A DNA stretch of 64,000 nt from Colius striatus. Taxonomy: Eukaryota > Chordata > Aves > Coliiformes > Coliidae. Each line of letters starts with the position of its first letter. The first letter of the stretch is position 1. The stretch lies in NCBI RefSeq assembly GCF_028858725.1, contig NC_084767.1, forward strand, positions 5,507,501 through 5,571,500, in the 5' to 3' direction. The notes under the pieces are model-generated. The model was not told the origin of the DNA, did no database searches, and saw only the letters and a list, made by a program, of their open reading frames with translations. The translations under genes were made by a program, and so were the position numbers. This document shows positions 12,386 to 26,741 of the stretch, piece after piece.

Positions 12386-15300
12386 CCTCTGTTTAGAGAG
12401 AGAAAAATATATCCTCTCTCCCAAACTGTAGTCCTGCATCACCAATATAATGTCTGCCTGCAACACTGACTCTTACTTGTGTGATTTTCTGAAAGTCCCA
12501 AAATCTTGGAATCTCCTTCACTTTTCCCAGATACTCTCTTGGCATCAGCACAAGATTTTAGTGTGCTGAAATAACATTTATCATTCTTAAGTGATGAACA
12601 GTAGATTCCAAATGTTATTCCTCACAATCAGCTAAAATTCTGCACTATATTCTCACTTGTAAAACAAGCATTTAACTGCATATGTATCCTTCTGGCCTTG
12701 ATGTCACAATGCTGAGAACGAAGATCCTATTCTACAAAGTGGAAATTTACAATGAACATTAAGATATCCAGACCACAAATTTGTAGATGGTTACTGCTCC
12801 ATGCAACCACAAAACATTAACTAAGTTTATTTTAATAAAATGTTCATTAAATTGCCATTAGATGTAACTCAGAACATCCATACTTCTGTCAAAATATCTG
12901 CCATAAATCTGTTGAAAACTCATCTAAGTGAAACCCCACCATACTCATTATTCAATCCATAAATGTCTGAATAAAAAGTGGAGGCGAATGATGAATCAGA
13001 AACAGAAGTCTGCAGAAATAGCAGTGCTCAAGCTGTGAGTTGCACCAGCAGTCTCCTCATGAAACGTAAATTACTGCTGTGTTAAACCAGCTTGATGCAG
13101 CCATGACTTGGCTGAAGAAATAGAAAAGAAAACAGTAGTCATTACAGCACAGAAAGAGTAAAACACACAAATGAAACAATGTCTGGAGAAGCTCAACCTC
13201 AGGAGGGTAATAAACTTGCACTACTTTCATTAAATCGAGTTTGAAGTTTTAGGAAAGGAAGCAAGAGACAGTTTGTAAGGTACAAGAACAGACAGTTGAA
13301 ATGACACTGTCAAGTTTTTTCTGGCACTAGTTCTTAAATAACCTCAGTTTCTGCCAGCCTTTCTACATGAATTCAGAAAGCTGTTATGGCCTCACCATTC
13401 CATCCTCTAATACCAGCACTTCTAACTCTCCTAGTTTGAGCTTATGTTGAGTTTCTTTGATGATTTCCTTCATAGTGCATCTGATTTTGTTGGCTGCCAT
13501 GACATCAGTGTGCTCACAGACTCAGACTAAGAGACCCAGGGCTCATATTTTTTCCTCAGTAGCTGTAGAGTTTGGCACACCCTGGTCTGGCCTAGACATA
13601 TACAGGCAGGTCATGGGAATGGGTACTACTCAGGATGAGCCATTGGTGACATTTTCCGAGGATTGTATCCTTCAGGGCACTGACTTATGCAAATGCAAAG
13701 CTCTGCTCCATCCAGATGTTTTGTATCAGAAGTGCTACATTTACATATCTTAGAAGCTTGTGAATAAGAAATCCAAATGCCTTTGCAGGGCACTTCTCCC
13801 AGTAGCCTTGGCAAAGCTCTTGAAAATACTTTTTGGCTGGCCTTCCTCAGCAGGTCTACGGGTCAATCAGCTGAAATCCCCAGCTAGAATCAAGCAGCCT
13901 GCTTAGCAAAACCCTCTGAAATGGGGGATGGCTCAAGCAAAACAAGCAAAAAGCAGTCTGCCTCATATCATCTGGATGAACACAAATGAAGCAGACCACT
14001 TTAGAGATACTCAGTCTAGAATCATTTCTGTTTCTGTCAAACCAAATGGGTAAACAGCACGTCTACGGATGACACCGTCTGTTATCACTGCTTAAACCTC
14101 CATAAAACATAGGACAGCTGGCATAATGCTTAACAAAAATCAACACTGTGACATGAAAAGCTAGTGTTGCTTCTTATCTAAGAACATTAATAATGCTTTG
14201 CATATATTCATCCAAGTCTAGGAGGCAGGAGACAGATCTGTGTATCTGAGTATGAAAGGAAAAACTCGGTAACAAAAACGTAGCAAGGATGATGGAACAG
14301 AGCGTCAGGACAGCGAATAGACTCACAGTATCCATTAAGTGGTGCACTGCAAGGTTAAACTGAAAGCTATTTGAAATGGTAAAAAAGTATCACGTATATA
14401 GTGAAGTGTAATGTGACATCTGAATGACGCTTGCAATACTTTACACTTACTATCACATCTACTTTCACAAAAAGTAATCCCATTTCCTTGACATCTGTAA
14501 GAACAGGAGCACTGAGGAGCACCGGTTCATTCATTCATACAGACTCTTTTTTGCTTGTTACCTACCTGTGGAGTATTTAGAAACAATATTGATATCACCA
14601 TATACAAATAAATCACTGCATCTGCTTATTGATAGGCACAGAGAAATGAACAACCCAGGTTCCAAAACCATCCTCTGATTAAGGACACTTCCTATTTAGG
14701 GAGCTGCAGAGAAGGTGACTCGTCAGAATGTGAGGTTTGCATATAATAAAAATTATATCACTGTGTTCTTTGTCTAATACATATTTTTTTAAAGATTTTG
14801 TTGGTAGGACCTGTACCTGTTGTATTTAACAAAACACTATTCCAGCTAGCCAATTGCTCTTACATAGAAGCGGATAAAGAATAAAGGAATTTGGTATGAC
14901 CTGAATGATAGTTATGAGAAAATAGCTTTATTATTTACTAGCAGTTGTTAAAAGACTTTATAATTTATCATTATGAATTTTGTGGAGCTTACCCTCAGTC
15001 TAATAAATAAACTTGTCTTTTCTAGGTAAAACAACAGAAAAGCAGTAACAAGTAAAACACCTTTCTCCTTAAAATGAATTTTACATGCAACAGTTATGCT
15101 AAAGTATTTTTAGGGTACAGAGAGATGACATTTATATGTACAACAGTAACAAGTGAAGGGCAATTTTTTAGTTGAAGAGAGTGTGTTCAATTAACTCATT
15201 TCATACACACAGGATTAAACCAATTATTTTCAATAAATAGGCAAAATTCATCTACTATAGAAAACTATTTTCTGTCTGTGACATGCAAGTACACTAATAA

Positions 15301-16758
15301 GATCCATTTTTCTATGAAAGTCTTTTGAGCCAACATTCAAAAGAGCAAAGATGCATAAGAAAGCTTTGTATCGTCTGAAATGAAGGTTGAATCTGATTTA
15401 TGGAAAATGTCACTATATATGAAAGGAAAAAACCCACTTGAATTAGTGTAATAACAGTATCACAGCACATAATGAAATATGTGAGTCTGTGATTCTGTGA
15501 TCTGATATTAAAAGTTCTGCAGTGAAACTTCTTTTTTCCCAGACCCTCTTAGTTCTTTGTGTTCAATAAATTAAAGCATTCATTCCATTAGGCCAACATT
15601 TTACCTGGAAATCTGGAGCTGGATTATGCACATAGAAAAGTCCTAAGAAAGACACAGAGTATATTTTATGATGAGTGTCCATCAAGATTGAGGAATATGC
15701 ACTCTCTGGCATAAATTCTCTAAATACAACTCCACATCTCAAAGCAAAATTAACTCTACAGAATCATATTGCTATTTGTGAGAATGCCAGGAACCAAAGC
15801 CACATCTTGTCATTTTCAGAAGATCATTTTGGGTCAGACTGCTCTAAATCATCACTGCCACAGCTCTGTATCTCCACGTCCACGCGGCCAGCAGCTAAGC
15901 AAACAGTTGCAGCCTTTCAGTTAAACCTTCACCCACTTACCAAACAGGGAAGAGCAGTAAATTGTAACTGGACTGAGAATTCCAACACTCAGCATTTCAA
16001 TCAGCACAGTTCTGAATAAATGCCAGCTAGGAGAATTTTACTAAAGTATTATCACTTTTAATTCCACATGAATAGAACAAACAACAAAGCAATTAAAATA
16101 AGTCCATAAAGCTATCCTATGAACCTCTGCTCAAAGATATTTATTGAAGATGTATATTTTGTGAATATATTCTTATTAATGTTTGCAAAATACTTTCAGA
16201 CTCTTGACTGAGAATGGCAAATAAGAACTTGGGAGATGCAAAGCTTCAGAAAATTGGAATACGCCTTAAGTCATGAAAATTTAATGAGGTTCCTTATTAC
16301 CACTTACCAGAAATGTCAAAATCAATCACGTTCATTGTACAATATTTAGCATTTTTTATGTTACTGCTTTTTAATGTAAGTTCAGACATGAATCTGCAAA
16401 TTATACAGTGTTTCTACTTTCTACTTCTCTATTTATGATAAGGAACTTTCTAGACAAATATCCTGCTGCTCTCAATTTGCTGAACACATGATCACAGTTG
16501 TTTTCTCCAGGGCTTTCCTTGCTACTGCAGGAATGCTGTCTGGGCCATCGTTTAATGGATGATGGAAGATGACACTGGAGATATTAGAAGCATAGTTGCT
16601 AGACTTTCAGCAACAGCAAAACAAATTAACTGCCCATTTGAAGTTTCGCACTAGAGGAGTAAACATTATTGTCAAACACTACCCTGCAGTGAGAGCTTCT
16701 AAGCCTCCCTCCCAGCAGGCTTTGCCTACAGTCCTTCCCACTCTGTTGCTTCCCCTCA

Positions 16759-17214
16759 ATGCCCTCCAGAGTCCACAGCTTTGCCTCACTTGGAGACAGC
16801 AGCTCCTTCTCAAAACAGCAGATACATCAGGATAATCCTGGCAACCTTAGAGCAAACATGGCTGTGCTAGCAGTGACCTCCACTCCAATTCTTGCCATGA
16901 TCACAGAGCAGCAGCCTCCACGATCTCTGGAAGTCACCAGCAGCTCCCTTCTACTACACACCTTCCCATATTTCTGGGAACAGCTAGCTATTAACCAAGC
17001 CCTACTATTTATGCCAAAAAGAAAAGCCCTAGTTTTCACTCTGCTCCACGTAGAGCTAAATGCTGAGCTACCCCTCACCTACTTGTCACTCCAACATTTA
17101 TCTAACCAAGTAAGCATGCTGGAGAGGGACTCAGCTGAAAGCATTCAAAGAGCAATGCTAGTCAGGAATAGGCAGGCAAAAAGAGAGAAAACTGATGGAA
17201 GGAAAATCTCTTGA
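16759..17214 (+). other. Unassigned 151-codon open frame
   Basis: This is the longest ATG-initiated frame outside ADRA1B and CR1, in a locally GC-richer stretch. The predicted product has no signal peptide, membrane helix or motif I recognise. Its C-terminal third is rich in Arg, Lys, Gln and Glu. An 83-codon frame lies opposite it on the minus strand, which suggests low stop density from base composition rather than coding. I see no poly(A) tail or frameshifted continuation that would mark a processed pseudogene. Most likely chance. Confidence 0.15.
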
Positions 17215-18267
17215 CAACCGTGAGAAAGGAGTGAAATATGAGTGCCATATGCATGAACAGTTGGATGTCTCACTTTGAGACAGGTAGAAGAGTGCTGGCT
17301 TAGCTGTAATTCAGATGATTAGCTTTGTCACAGAGCTAGCTCATGAAGGGGCTTTATCTCTCTGATATTAATCAGAATGTCCACCTTGCCCCATAACAGT
17401 AAGTGAAAGCTTAGCAAAATCTCCATGTTCCTATGGAAAGTTTGGATGACAAAGAATTTCAAAGAATTTGTGATAAAAATATGTTTCACTGGAAAATTCT
17501 GATCAGGATATCTAAAAATGTTTGCTTACCAGAGACGTGGTTTAAGTTTCAGATACACAGAAACTTCTTATGGTACAATGCAGCACTAAACAGTGGGAAA
17601 AAAAATAGCTGTTATCCTCTTCTTGGGAGTTACCTTCATTTCTTCTAGTAGCAGTTTACATTCATCATGCAGATGCTGCAAGCGAGACTTGCAGTTTGAG
17701 ACGCATCATATATTCGGCAGCACTGAGATCACAGTGACGTGCAAAGCAAGGCAAGAGAATCACCCCTTCATCCATTCCAAAAATACTCCTGCTACAGCCA
17801 GCAAGAGCATGCACTGCAGCCGATCCGTCCACCACCAAAAAGACCCAAGTTGTATTTCCATCTTCTCCATTTTTCCAAGACTGAAGGACACCACAGAGAC
17901 AGGTACATCACTAAAGTTCTCAGCTGCTCATTTCTTTTTAAACATTGATGTTATTTATCTCTGTAATAGCTTCAGAGTCACACAACAGACGAACAGGCAA
18001 CTCACTCTGTTAGTATGCGTAAAAGGCTACAGAGCTCTGTGAAAAATTCACTCTAGCAGAAGCAGAGACACAGGAATCACGACTGTAAGTATAAACAGAG
18101 AAAATCACACTTGTACTAAAGTGGGTCTGAATATATATATATCTATATGCGCATGTGGGAAGGGGGGAAGCTGGAGTGTTCACAGAACTGTATTTTCCTC
18201 CCAGCTAGTAATAGTATCTTTCTGATAAATTGCTTTTCAGCTAAATGTCTGAAGGTATTTTACTTAA

Positions 18268-18415
18268 AAGACAGGCATCATCATTTCCTTGTGAAAGGTA
18301 CAGAAACTCAGGCACTGTGAGAGTGCATGACTTGTCTAAATTCACTCATCAATCCACTAGAAGAGCTCAGACTACAATTACCATCTCTTCATGCTCAGGC
18401 CGGTGCCCTACCTAG
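18268..18415 (-). mobile_element. MIR-like SINE relic
   Basis: Read as given, 'acagaaactcaggcactgtg', then 'gcatgacttgtctaaattca' and 'agagctcagactacaatta', is the reverse complement of the MIR core. MIR is the ancient tRNA-derived SINE present across amniotes. Divergence is high, as expected for its age. There is no coding content. Confidence 0.65.
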
Positions 18416-20040
18416 TAGCAGCACTGCTGCTCCACATCAGACCCTAGAGGTGGGGTGTATCAGATAATTAGTTTGATCAGAAGAGATCACAGCCCAAAGG
18501 CTGAGGAATGCTGTTGTGACATTCATGACATTCTTAATGTCCATTGTACTGCTATCAGTTCGGTAGTGCCTTTCTGTTACATATATACACAGATAAATCG
18601 TTCACATAATATCTTGCAAGCTTTGTTTTCATTAAATAACATGCATGACATGAACTTTTCTCTCCTCCATCAGCTCTGGGAAGTCCAGGATCTATTTTCT
18701 GGCTGCAGTTACTTTATGATCACAGTCAAGAGGAGAGGGACAGACATGTTACATTGAGGCAGTCTGATTTTATCCTTGCAATTGTAATTATTTTTTGGCC
18801 CTGAATATATTTCAATAAATTTATGGCAGTGTCACACTCTGAGGTTGTGAAAAGAGAGGAGATCTGAAAAGAGACAGACACAAAGATGAGGTGCAGACCA
18901 CAGTATTATTCTGGATATTCTCTAGGCTAGTAGCTTTTTCTATTCTAGACACCTACTGCACTGCTTAGATTGAGATAAAGGCAACAAGTGAAATGAAACC
19001 TTTTCTCCCATATATATTCCAAGAAGCCTTGCAGGGCTCACAGAATTAAAACTATCTTAGCTCTTTTGCAGTTTTACTACCATAATGTTCTCATTTCATT
19101 TGTGACGGAAATAGAATGTTTGAGTTCTCATTATTCATTACTTTAGCTTCTTCTACAATTTCACTTGTCCTCCTGCAACTCTCCATTGAGTTTGCTTAGG
19201 CTATAAATAAAGATCTCTTGGGATTCTGGATCTTGCCTTCTGAACACAAATTTCAGTGACTCATACATATTCTCATACATATTTTCTTCCATTATGCTAA
19301 CGTTCATGCTCATTCCAAAAGGTCAGAAGGAAAGAAGCTGCGACTAGCTTCCTTCCAGAAGTAGGTCAAAATGCTCTTTCCTTAGATGCCCCTAAACAAA
19401 GGTGAGTTAATTTTTAATCACAAGCTGTTGAGGTAGCTCGTGGTTACATTAAAATGTTCTTAAGCCACAGAGATGTTGGGTGATTCTTATCCAAAAAAGG
19501 AAAGTTACTAATCAGAAGAGTGGTGCCGGACTGACTGACAAGTCTAATGACTTCATTTGGCATCACTAACTTGTAAGCTACTCGACGCCTTATTGAATTG
19601 TTTTTTCTAATGGATATGTACAGTGCTGGAGTCAAGAATGTCATTCTTAATTACAGCAAATATTAACCTGAGTAATAGATTTGGAACGGAGAAAGTCTGC
19701 AAAAGCACTGCCTGGTGGGGACACAAATTATGCAAAAGATACCCCATATATCACTTTAGCAACAGATTGTTTCTAAAGGATATTTTCCTATTTGTTTCAA
19801 ACATATAATTTAAAAACTTAGGGACCAGAAAGCATTGGCAATGTCTCAAAACACACATTTCTGACAACATTATCAAGCACCCAGTCCATTTTGCGTCATT
19901 CTATGATTCTATGATTGCAACGTGCCATACCCATTGGTACACTCAGATTTTCTGAGACTTCCACTGTATGTCCCTCCACATACTTCTAACAGGCTCATGT
20001 AGATAGTTTCTCTCACAGAGAGTGTATTTCTCCAGTCTTT
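18416..20040. other. Intergenic, no supported gene
   Basis: No exon recognised. The only structured element is a pair of 'attctatg' octamers at about 19898-19915, which may be the last scrap of a CR1 tail. Confidence 0.55.
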
Positions 20041-20345
20041 CACAGAATGGTGAGGGTTAGAAGGGATCTCTAAAGATCATCTAGTCCAACCCCCCTGCTC
20101 AAGCAAGTCTGCAGAGATTAAGTCACACGGGAATGTGTCCAGGCAGGTCTTGAAAATGTCCAGAGAAGGAGACTCCACACCCTCCCTGGGCAGCCTGAGC
20201 CAGGGTTCCCTCACCTCAACAGTAAAATCATTTTTCCTTCAGTTTAAGTGGAACTTTGTGTTCCAACTTTTGTCCTTTACCCCTAGTTTTATCACTGAAC
20301 ACTACCAAAAAAAGTGTTGCCCCATCCCCTTGACATCCACTTTTC
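20041..20345 (-). mobile_element. CR1 LINE, 5'-truncated, inverted
   Basis: Reads as the reverse complement of a CR1 3' end. It starts with 'cacagaatgg' (the tail) and continues 'agatcatctagtccaaccc', 'ggcagcctgagccagggttc', 'aagtggaactttgtgttcc' and 'cccatccccttgaca'. The upstream (5') end fades out near 20345. Stops and indels interrupt the frame. Confidence 0.9.
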
Positions 20346-23300
20346 AAATGCTTGTCTTTTCCTGGACACAGTTCCCCATAGTCCTCCTTCATTATTTAAT
20401 CCTTTACACCAAGTACTAGAAAGATAAAGAGATGTTCTCCAGGACAGGTTGTTATGACTGGCATTGCCCAGTGCTGGTGGGGAACAGTTTGTAGAATGAT
20501 CCTGCAAAAAACGCTTTGAAAGTGAAACTATTCCTGCTAAGTCAAAACTGCTGTCTTTAGCTCACATTTCTTTCTGACTCACAGTGGTTTCTGACACTTT
20601 CAAGAATGTGTCTTGCAATGAGTGTGTATGTGAATTCCATCAAAATCCTTCCTATTATCTCAGTTAAGCAATATCTTGAAGCCTCTTCATTCTGCAGCAC
20701 CACGCTGCTCTGCTTTTGGTAAACGAATCCCAGAGCAGATATTCGTGCGGTTATAGGCCTTTTCAGGAAAGGCTCTTATCTTGGAATCCTGGTGTAACAG
20801 ATATATTGTTTATGTAAGAAAAGGACAAATCAATATCTGTGTTTACCTTTAATAAATTATTGATTGGTCTGTGAGGAATCCAGAGCACTACTGAACCACA
20901 CAATCAGTGCTCTGCATGAAGCTCTACACTGCTGCTAGTAAGCCCTCGGGTTATAGTCAAGGTGTTGGTTACAGACTATAAAGCTCTTAATAGTTTGAAT
21001 TCCATCAGCTTTCCTTCCCTATCTTGCTTACAATCTGCACTTACCACTAGAATGCTTCAGGCAATTGTGCCAGTGATGAGACTGCAGAGGGTCTGAGACA
21101 TAGGGTCAGCTGATCCTGAGAGCCAGCCCTCCTGTCTGGTGGCATTAGCCAAATTTGGCAACCAGAGCATTGTTCATGCCTCTTGATAAGAAACAGATCA
21201 TTTTTCTCCTATTGGAGAGTATTTCTTGTTGCTGTCTGGTTTTAATTTCTGATGCTAAAAAGGGTTATAGACTCTGTGCAGCAGTGAATGCTTCTGACTC
21301 CGAATTGTGTATAACACATCTACATATAACGATATGGTGCACTGGTAGGCAGAATCTACCTGTGCTATCCCTAATAAACATTTGGATTGCTTAGGTACCT
21401 GTCAAAGTAGTTAAATAATCAAACTGAGAACTAGAAAGGTTGTTTGCAGGTTTTCTTCTTTCTCTCCTTTGCACTATGAAGAGATCAGCTCATTCCTTTG
21501 GCTTAAACACATTTATGCAATGATTCTAAACCCAGCTGCACTCTCCTGATTTGCACTGCCACAGGACATGTGTGGCTAAGCCACAGTCAGCTCTTGCATG
21601 TCCCTCTGTTAAGCTATAGGAAAGCAGCAGAGATTATCTTAGTTCTACAAAATAAAGCTGTTCTCACTGATCTCTTACACTACCTTACACAATGCAGTTC
21701 ACTTTTATATCTAGTGCACACTGAAGTAGAGCTGAATAGAATTAGGTCTTTCCCAGTTGCTTTAATAGTAGATATAATTATTCTAACTCTTGACAGGAAA
21801 AAGAAGAAACTGAGGTTTCCTGTCACCTAATTTTTCTTGGGATAAGTAAAGAGCAATTATAGTTTTTATGGCTTCTCACCTGAAGACAATATGGGAAAAG
21901 TAGTAGATTTGTGATGTTAATTCAAAGAAGAGATCAGTCTTCATTTTAACAGAAAAGACAAGACAAACTCTCATCCTTTTCTTTGAAGTTCTCACAGTTC
22001 CACAGTATGTGACTGAGCACTCAGCTGCCACTGATGCACTGAGTAATACTGCAAAATTCCTTTACTTCTCCTCTTACATTCATCTTTAAAAGACAGAATA
22101 GGATGCGCTTTTATTTACTGTCTGAAACCATTAGTGCATATTTTAAAGTATTATGAGATGTTTGTATGTTTTCAAAAATACTATTGTGAAGGAGGAGAAT
22201 CTGTGACACTTAAATAACTGGCTTACAAGCTGAGTCTTAATAAAGTACTTACAGGAGAGGAAACGTCTTGATTCTCTAAACAGGAGTCTCTAGTTTCCCT
22301 TGCAAGAAAAGATCCAAAAGAAACAGTTTATATCAGCAAGTTCCAGACCAGAGAATGGTGCAAAATTTTCTTGCTCCTGCTTAGACTGAAGGTGTGAAAG
22401 TAGTTACTGTTCCAGCTATGTTTGCTAAAAAGTCCTTTCTTTCATTCCCTCCTGGTATAGTGAAGAGGTCCTCTTTGTCCTTTACTTCTTTATTATATTA
22501 ATGTTTTCAACACCAGACCAAAGAATCTTTCTGACCGTTTGCAATCCTTCTCCAAGCAATTTTGCCATTTAGCATCATGATTTTTACTGCAATGAATTCA
22601 GCAAAGGAAAGGCTGGATAATTACTGGCATGTGAAGGCAAAATACAAGTTTCCAGCTTCTTTAGGATTTTTAGCTGGAGCGGGGAACCAATAAGACAGAA
22701 AGACTTGACCTGCTTCTTTGTCTCAATCTATATTTGAACAGAACCTGGAGTCAAAAATACTTCAAATTTTGTTTTAAAAAAAGGCTCAATTCCAATAAAG
22801 ATATCCAGGACCATATCTAAATGTTGATTTAGGAAAAGGAACAGATCAAATTAGATGATAAATTGACATCGATCGAATGACGGTCTAGGGTCCATATTTT
22901 AAGGCCTATATTATTGCACACATAAAACTCAATCATTGACTCTCCACGGCATTTTCATCAAGGCAAAACATCAGAATGGCTTGGTATATCACCACAGCAA
23001 GATGAGTTTCAGTGTTTATCAGCAGTGAGTCCCCGTCCACTTACGGGCAATAAGATCTTTATGATGCAATTGCAAATTCTCGATGTTATAAAGATGCAAT
23101 GAAGAACTGTGCACACCATGACCAGAACTCAATGAAGTGGAGAGAGATTAAACATAAGATGCCTTTTTTTTTTTAAAGGAAATATTGGTCTTTCACAAAA
23201 ATGTCCCAACTTGTAAAAGTCAAGTTTAGATTTAAAATGCCCCAGCACTTGGGACTCAGTTTGGGACCTGCTAGAGGCAGAACAAATCATCTGGCTATTT

Positions 23301-26300
23301 AAAAACAAAGGGAGAATTATCATCGGGCTCAGAACCAATCCTGGCCCCTCTGCACAGTTCAGAAGGGAAGTTTTCAGAAGTTCTTGAGGGCAAATAAGGT
23401 ATTGTGGTGCTTAAAGACAAAGGTTAACAATATCAAGATAACTCAATTCCCACTCATTGCAACTACAGCATTGAGCCAGCATAAATATCTTTGAGAAACC
23501 TGTTTCCCAGACACATTTCTTCCTGTTAAAATACTACTTTAGTCTCAGCACCTAATTATTAGAATGAAGAAAGAGTTCAGAAGGTGGCAGAGAAATGAGA
23601 CTAATTAACTATGACATAATCTGCCAGTATGAGAAGTTTCTATCCAGTCTGAATTTACCTTCAAGTTTATTTCTTGAGGCAGGGAGATTTATAACACTGT
23701 TGTCACCTTAGTTAGTTTATCAGTGATTGTTTTGTTAGCCACATAAATGTCTAAACTACTTCAGCTCTTGCACAGGTCTTGGCACAATGTTATTTTATGA
23801 CAGAGAGTAACATGAGTTATGTGTTGTGTTTAAAGTGTTTAAAATGTTTTTCCTTTTTCAGCATTTAATTACTGTCCTTTTAATGTCACATTAAATATCT
23901 TAAATGAAGACTAGTTTGTCTGATGTAAATAAATATATCCAGCTCTGTGCCTTTTTAAAAAAAGACTGTGCAATCTCCATTTTAACTTATTTAGAATAAA
24001 GTGTAATACAGAGATTAAAAACTCATTTATTCTATTATAATTCTATTCTAAGGGTCAAGTTATGAGATAGCTTAAATGCATAGGAAAAGACAGGATTCTT
24101 CCAAAAAAGCCTGGTATCTTTCCACTGCCTCACCATCACAATTCAACTTCTTTATCTCAGAAGCCCAGGCCAGCATCCAACAAGCCCTCTTGCTCACTGG
24201 TAGGAGTTCATGAGAGGTGAAGGTGCTCAGAGCCTTGCAGAATAGTTCAAATAAAGTGTGGCGATTTTCTAAATGAATCATGATGGCATTTAACATGGTG
24301 ACTCCTGAGCAGGCACAGACAGACCCATCTCACTCTACTCATACTTTACCTTGGCCAGCCTTTAGCCACCTCTGGCCAAGAAGCCACATCGCCATTTCAC
24401 CAGATAACTGAGCACAGGGCATTTCTATAAACACCTTTATATTGATATTCTATGACAGATTTTCATCATTTTACATTTACATTAAAGAAATGAGCACAGC
24501 ACCATAATCCTGCACATCTGTCAAACACAGCTTCATGGCTTTTCCTTGTTTTTAGTAAAGCTATCTTACATATTATATGAGTAACTTAGCAAGATTTTTT
24601 TTCCTGCATATGGTTTGTCAGATCATCTTGGCAGCTAATAGTGTCTTCCAATAGCTTTGTGATCTCCCAACAGTTTGCAACCAGCACCAGGCCAGCACCA
24701 CTTCCTGGAAAAAGTCAAAGGAGACTCAGTGAAATGAAATTTTCTTCCACCACAAGAATTTCTTTTTATGCTCCTAGAAATGTGCTTTTGTTCCATGCCA
24801 GTAGATAGAAATACTTCGAAGAGACCTGCAATTTATAAAAGAACAACACAAGGGATTGTTCCCCTAGAAACACTTTATGATTGTTTTTTTTGGCAAGAGG
24901 GGATGTTACAGGATAGAACTATGTGTTTTGTTTCGCTGATAGTCCCAGTGTAACCACTAGCAGAAAACAAGTTGTCTGCATGAATTGATAATAAGGTCAT
25001 AAATAATAAAATTATAGCCTGCACACCAGCATGACAGCAGACCATGAAGGAAAGTCATGACTTCACAAGTTCTCTCTGTTTTCCTCATCCTCTAGTGATA
25101 TTTTTCCGATATTCATCTAACTCTGTGAGAGTTACTTCTCTAGCAGTTTTAGTCCTTTCCTGGGAAGATGCCAATATGATTACCCTAGAGCAGGGAGGAG
25201 CATTGGATTTTTTTTTGAAGATCAACAACCCAATGACCTAGTTCGAGCAGCCTGAACTTGCTGTTTATAGCTGTTCATTGGTGCTACTGGATAAGTGATG
25301 ATTTGGGTTTGTAGCAGGAGAGTGTGCAGGCTAGAGTTGCTACTAGAACTTCAGGAGGATGATAAGAGAGCATCTTGTTAGTAGTTGTGCTCTGCTTTCT
25401 CCTTTCTCCCCAACTTCAGGGAGCAGAGGGCAGGTGGCAAAAGAGAGCAAATGGTCATGGACCATGTGATCCAAACATGGAAGCAGATAAATGGGAAAAC
25501 ATGCATTGTTTAGATAAAGCACAGAGAAGAGCAGAGAGGCTTGGATGTAACACCTTGTTATTCTTGTTTTCTCTTGTTTTGGGGAGGATGAAACAGCTTG
25601 CAGTCATCTGTGCTTCCTGGATATTTCCTATGGTAATACTATGTTGGGATATACAGAGAAAGAAAAAGGAATCCTGGAGCCTGCTGAGATTAGCAGGTCC
25701 TCCCCCTATCTTCACTCTTAGTAGGTCTGTTTAGAGCAGTCTTTGGTTACAAACTGTACTTCGTGAGAGACAGGTAAGAGTCTCCAAGCAGGATACACAA
25801 AACAGTATCTATCTAAAGCAGCCTGAGGGAAACCTGTGCACCAAACTGGCCCTACAGCTTCCATCAAAAGAGCAGCATCCCCCAAAACTCTGAGAGACCT
25901 ATAACACCTAGGTTTGTTGTTAGAGGGGATGTAATTTGAAGTACTGTGAATTCCATATGCTATGTCTTGCTTTTTAATTCAATTATTCAGTGACATTTTT
26001 GTAAAGACTGACACCATCAAGTGGGCCTGTCAGCTTCCCAGGCATTTTTAAACTGAAAACTACACACACAGACATGCACTCATTCCTCCCACTGCTTGAG
26101 ACAAAGAGGCTGTTCTTTTCTCTCTCCTTAAGGCAGGGACATACTTCTTCCAGACCCAAATACTTTTTTTTAACCAGTACTCAATACATAGTCCATTACC
26201 CTTCACTCAAAACAGTTCAGTTGATATCATCCTCATGAAGATTGTTTCTGAGATGTGGCTTGTATCAGTAACTGGTGATTTTGGGGGACTTTAGCACAAA

Positions 26301-26654
26301 TGCAGCAGAAATGCAGAGCAGAAGAAGAGTAAGAAAAAACCTGGTGTAGTGTGGGAAATGGGTCCACAAATCCTAAACCTGAAAGTGGATTTAAGAGCCA
26401 GTAACAACTTAAAAAACATAGTATTTTCGTTAATTGCCCACATTTTACTTAGAAAACACTCTTTGAATTCTGTTTACATAAAAATGACAAGTACTGAATC
26501 ATAGCAGGAAAAAAAGATTATTCAAAATTGGAAATGTTTGCAATCTTCTTTTGGCAAGTTGAAGCTAATAGCCTTAGGTTTTAGTACAATCCAATGATAC
26601 ATTTTTCTTACTTGGAAAATAAAACAAGTTCTTAAATCTCATTTCTGGACAACT
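20346..26654. other. Intergenic, no supported gene
   Basis: About 6 kb of AT-rich sequence. The open frame at 25375-25734 starts at TTG rather than ATG and has no family signature. A poly-T/A run lies near 23164-23176. I see no repeat family I can name with confidence. Confidence 0.55.
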
Positions 26655-26741
26655 GTGGACCTGCTTCTGCAGGGGTGTTGGACTAGATGATCTCTAAAGG
26701 TCTGTTCCAACCCTACGATTCTGTGATTCTATGAGTCTATG
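26655..26741 (+). mobile_element. CR1 LINE extreme 3' end
   Basis: A short fragment: 'gacctgcttctgcaggggtg', 'ttggactagatgatctctaa', 'ttccaaccct', then tail octamers ending 'gattctatgagtctatg'. It belongs to the 'cctgcttctgcagg' lineage, as do the copies at 43170, 52151 and 56440. Confidence 0.9.

Larger units (their letters stand above)
7645..18267. other. Intergenic, no supported gene
   Basis: Over 10 kb without a recognisable exon. Open frames of 60-150 codons occur, the longest at 8586-8969, 15675-16019 and 16759-17214. None shows a known domain or flanking splice signals, and several start at GTG or TTG. Also seen: an A/T-rich tract at about 10949-10990, a tRNA-like scrap at 12343-12385 and isolated CR1-type octamers at 15484-15506. 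Confidence 0.55.

Noticed and set aside
17593..18042. A 149-codon frame with a hydrophobic N-terminus
   Set aside because: It begins at GTG and is interleaved with other chance frames. The Cys and His residues do not form a spaced zinc-finger or other known pattern.
19898..19915. Isolated 'attctatg' octamers as a CR1 insertion
   Set aside because: Only the tail-like octamers are present with no CR1 body upstream, so I do not call an element.
25375..25734. A 119-codon frame with a hydrophobic start resembling a signal peptide
   Set aside because: The first codon is TTG, there is no recognisable domain after the hydrophobic stretch, and an antisense frame of similar length overlaps it.
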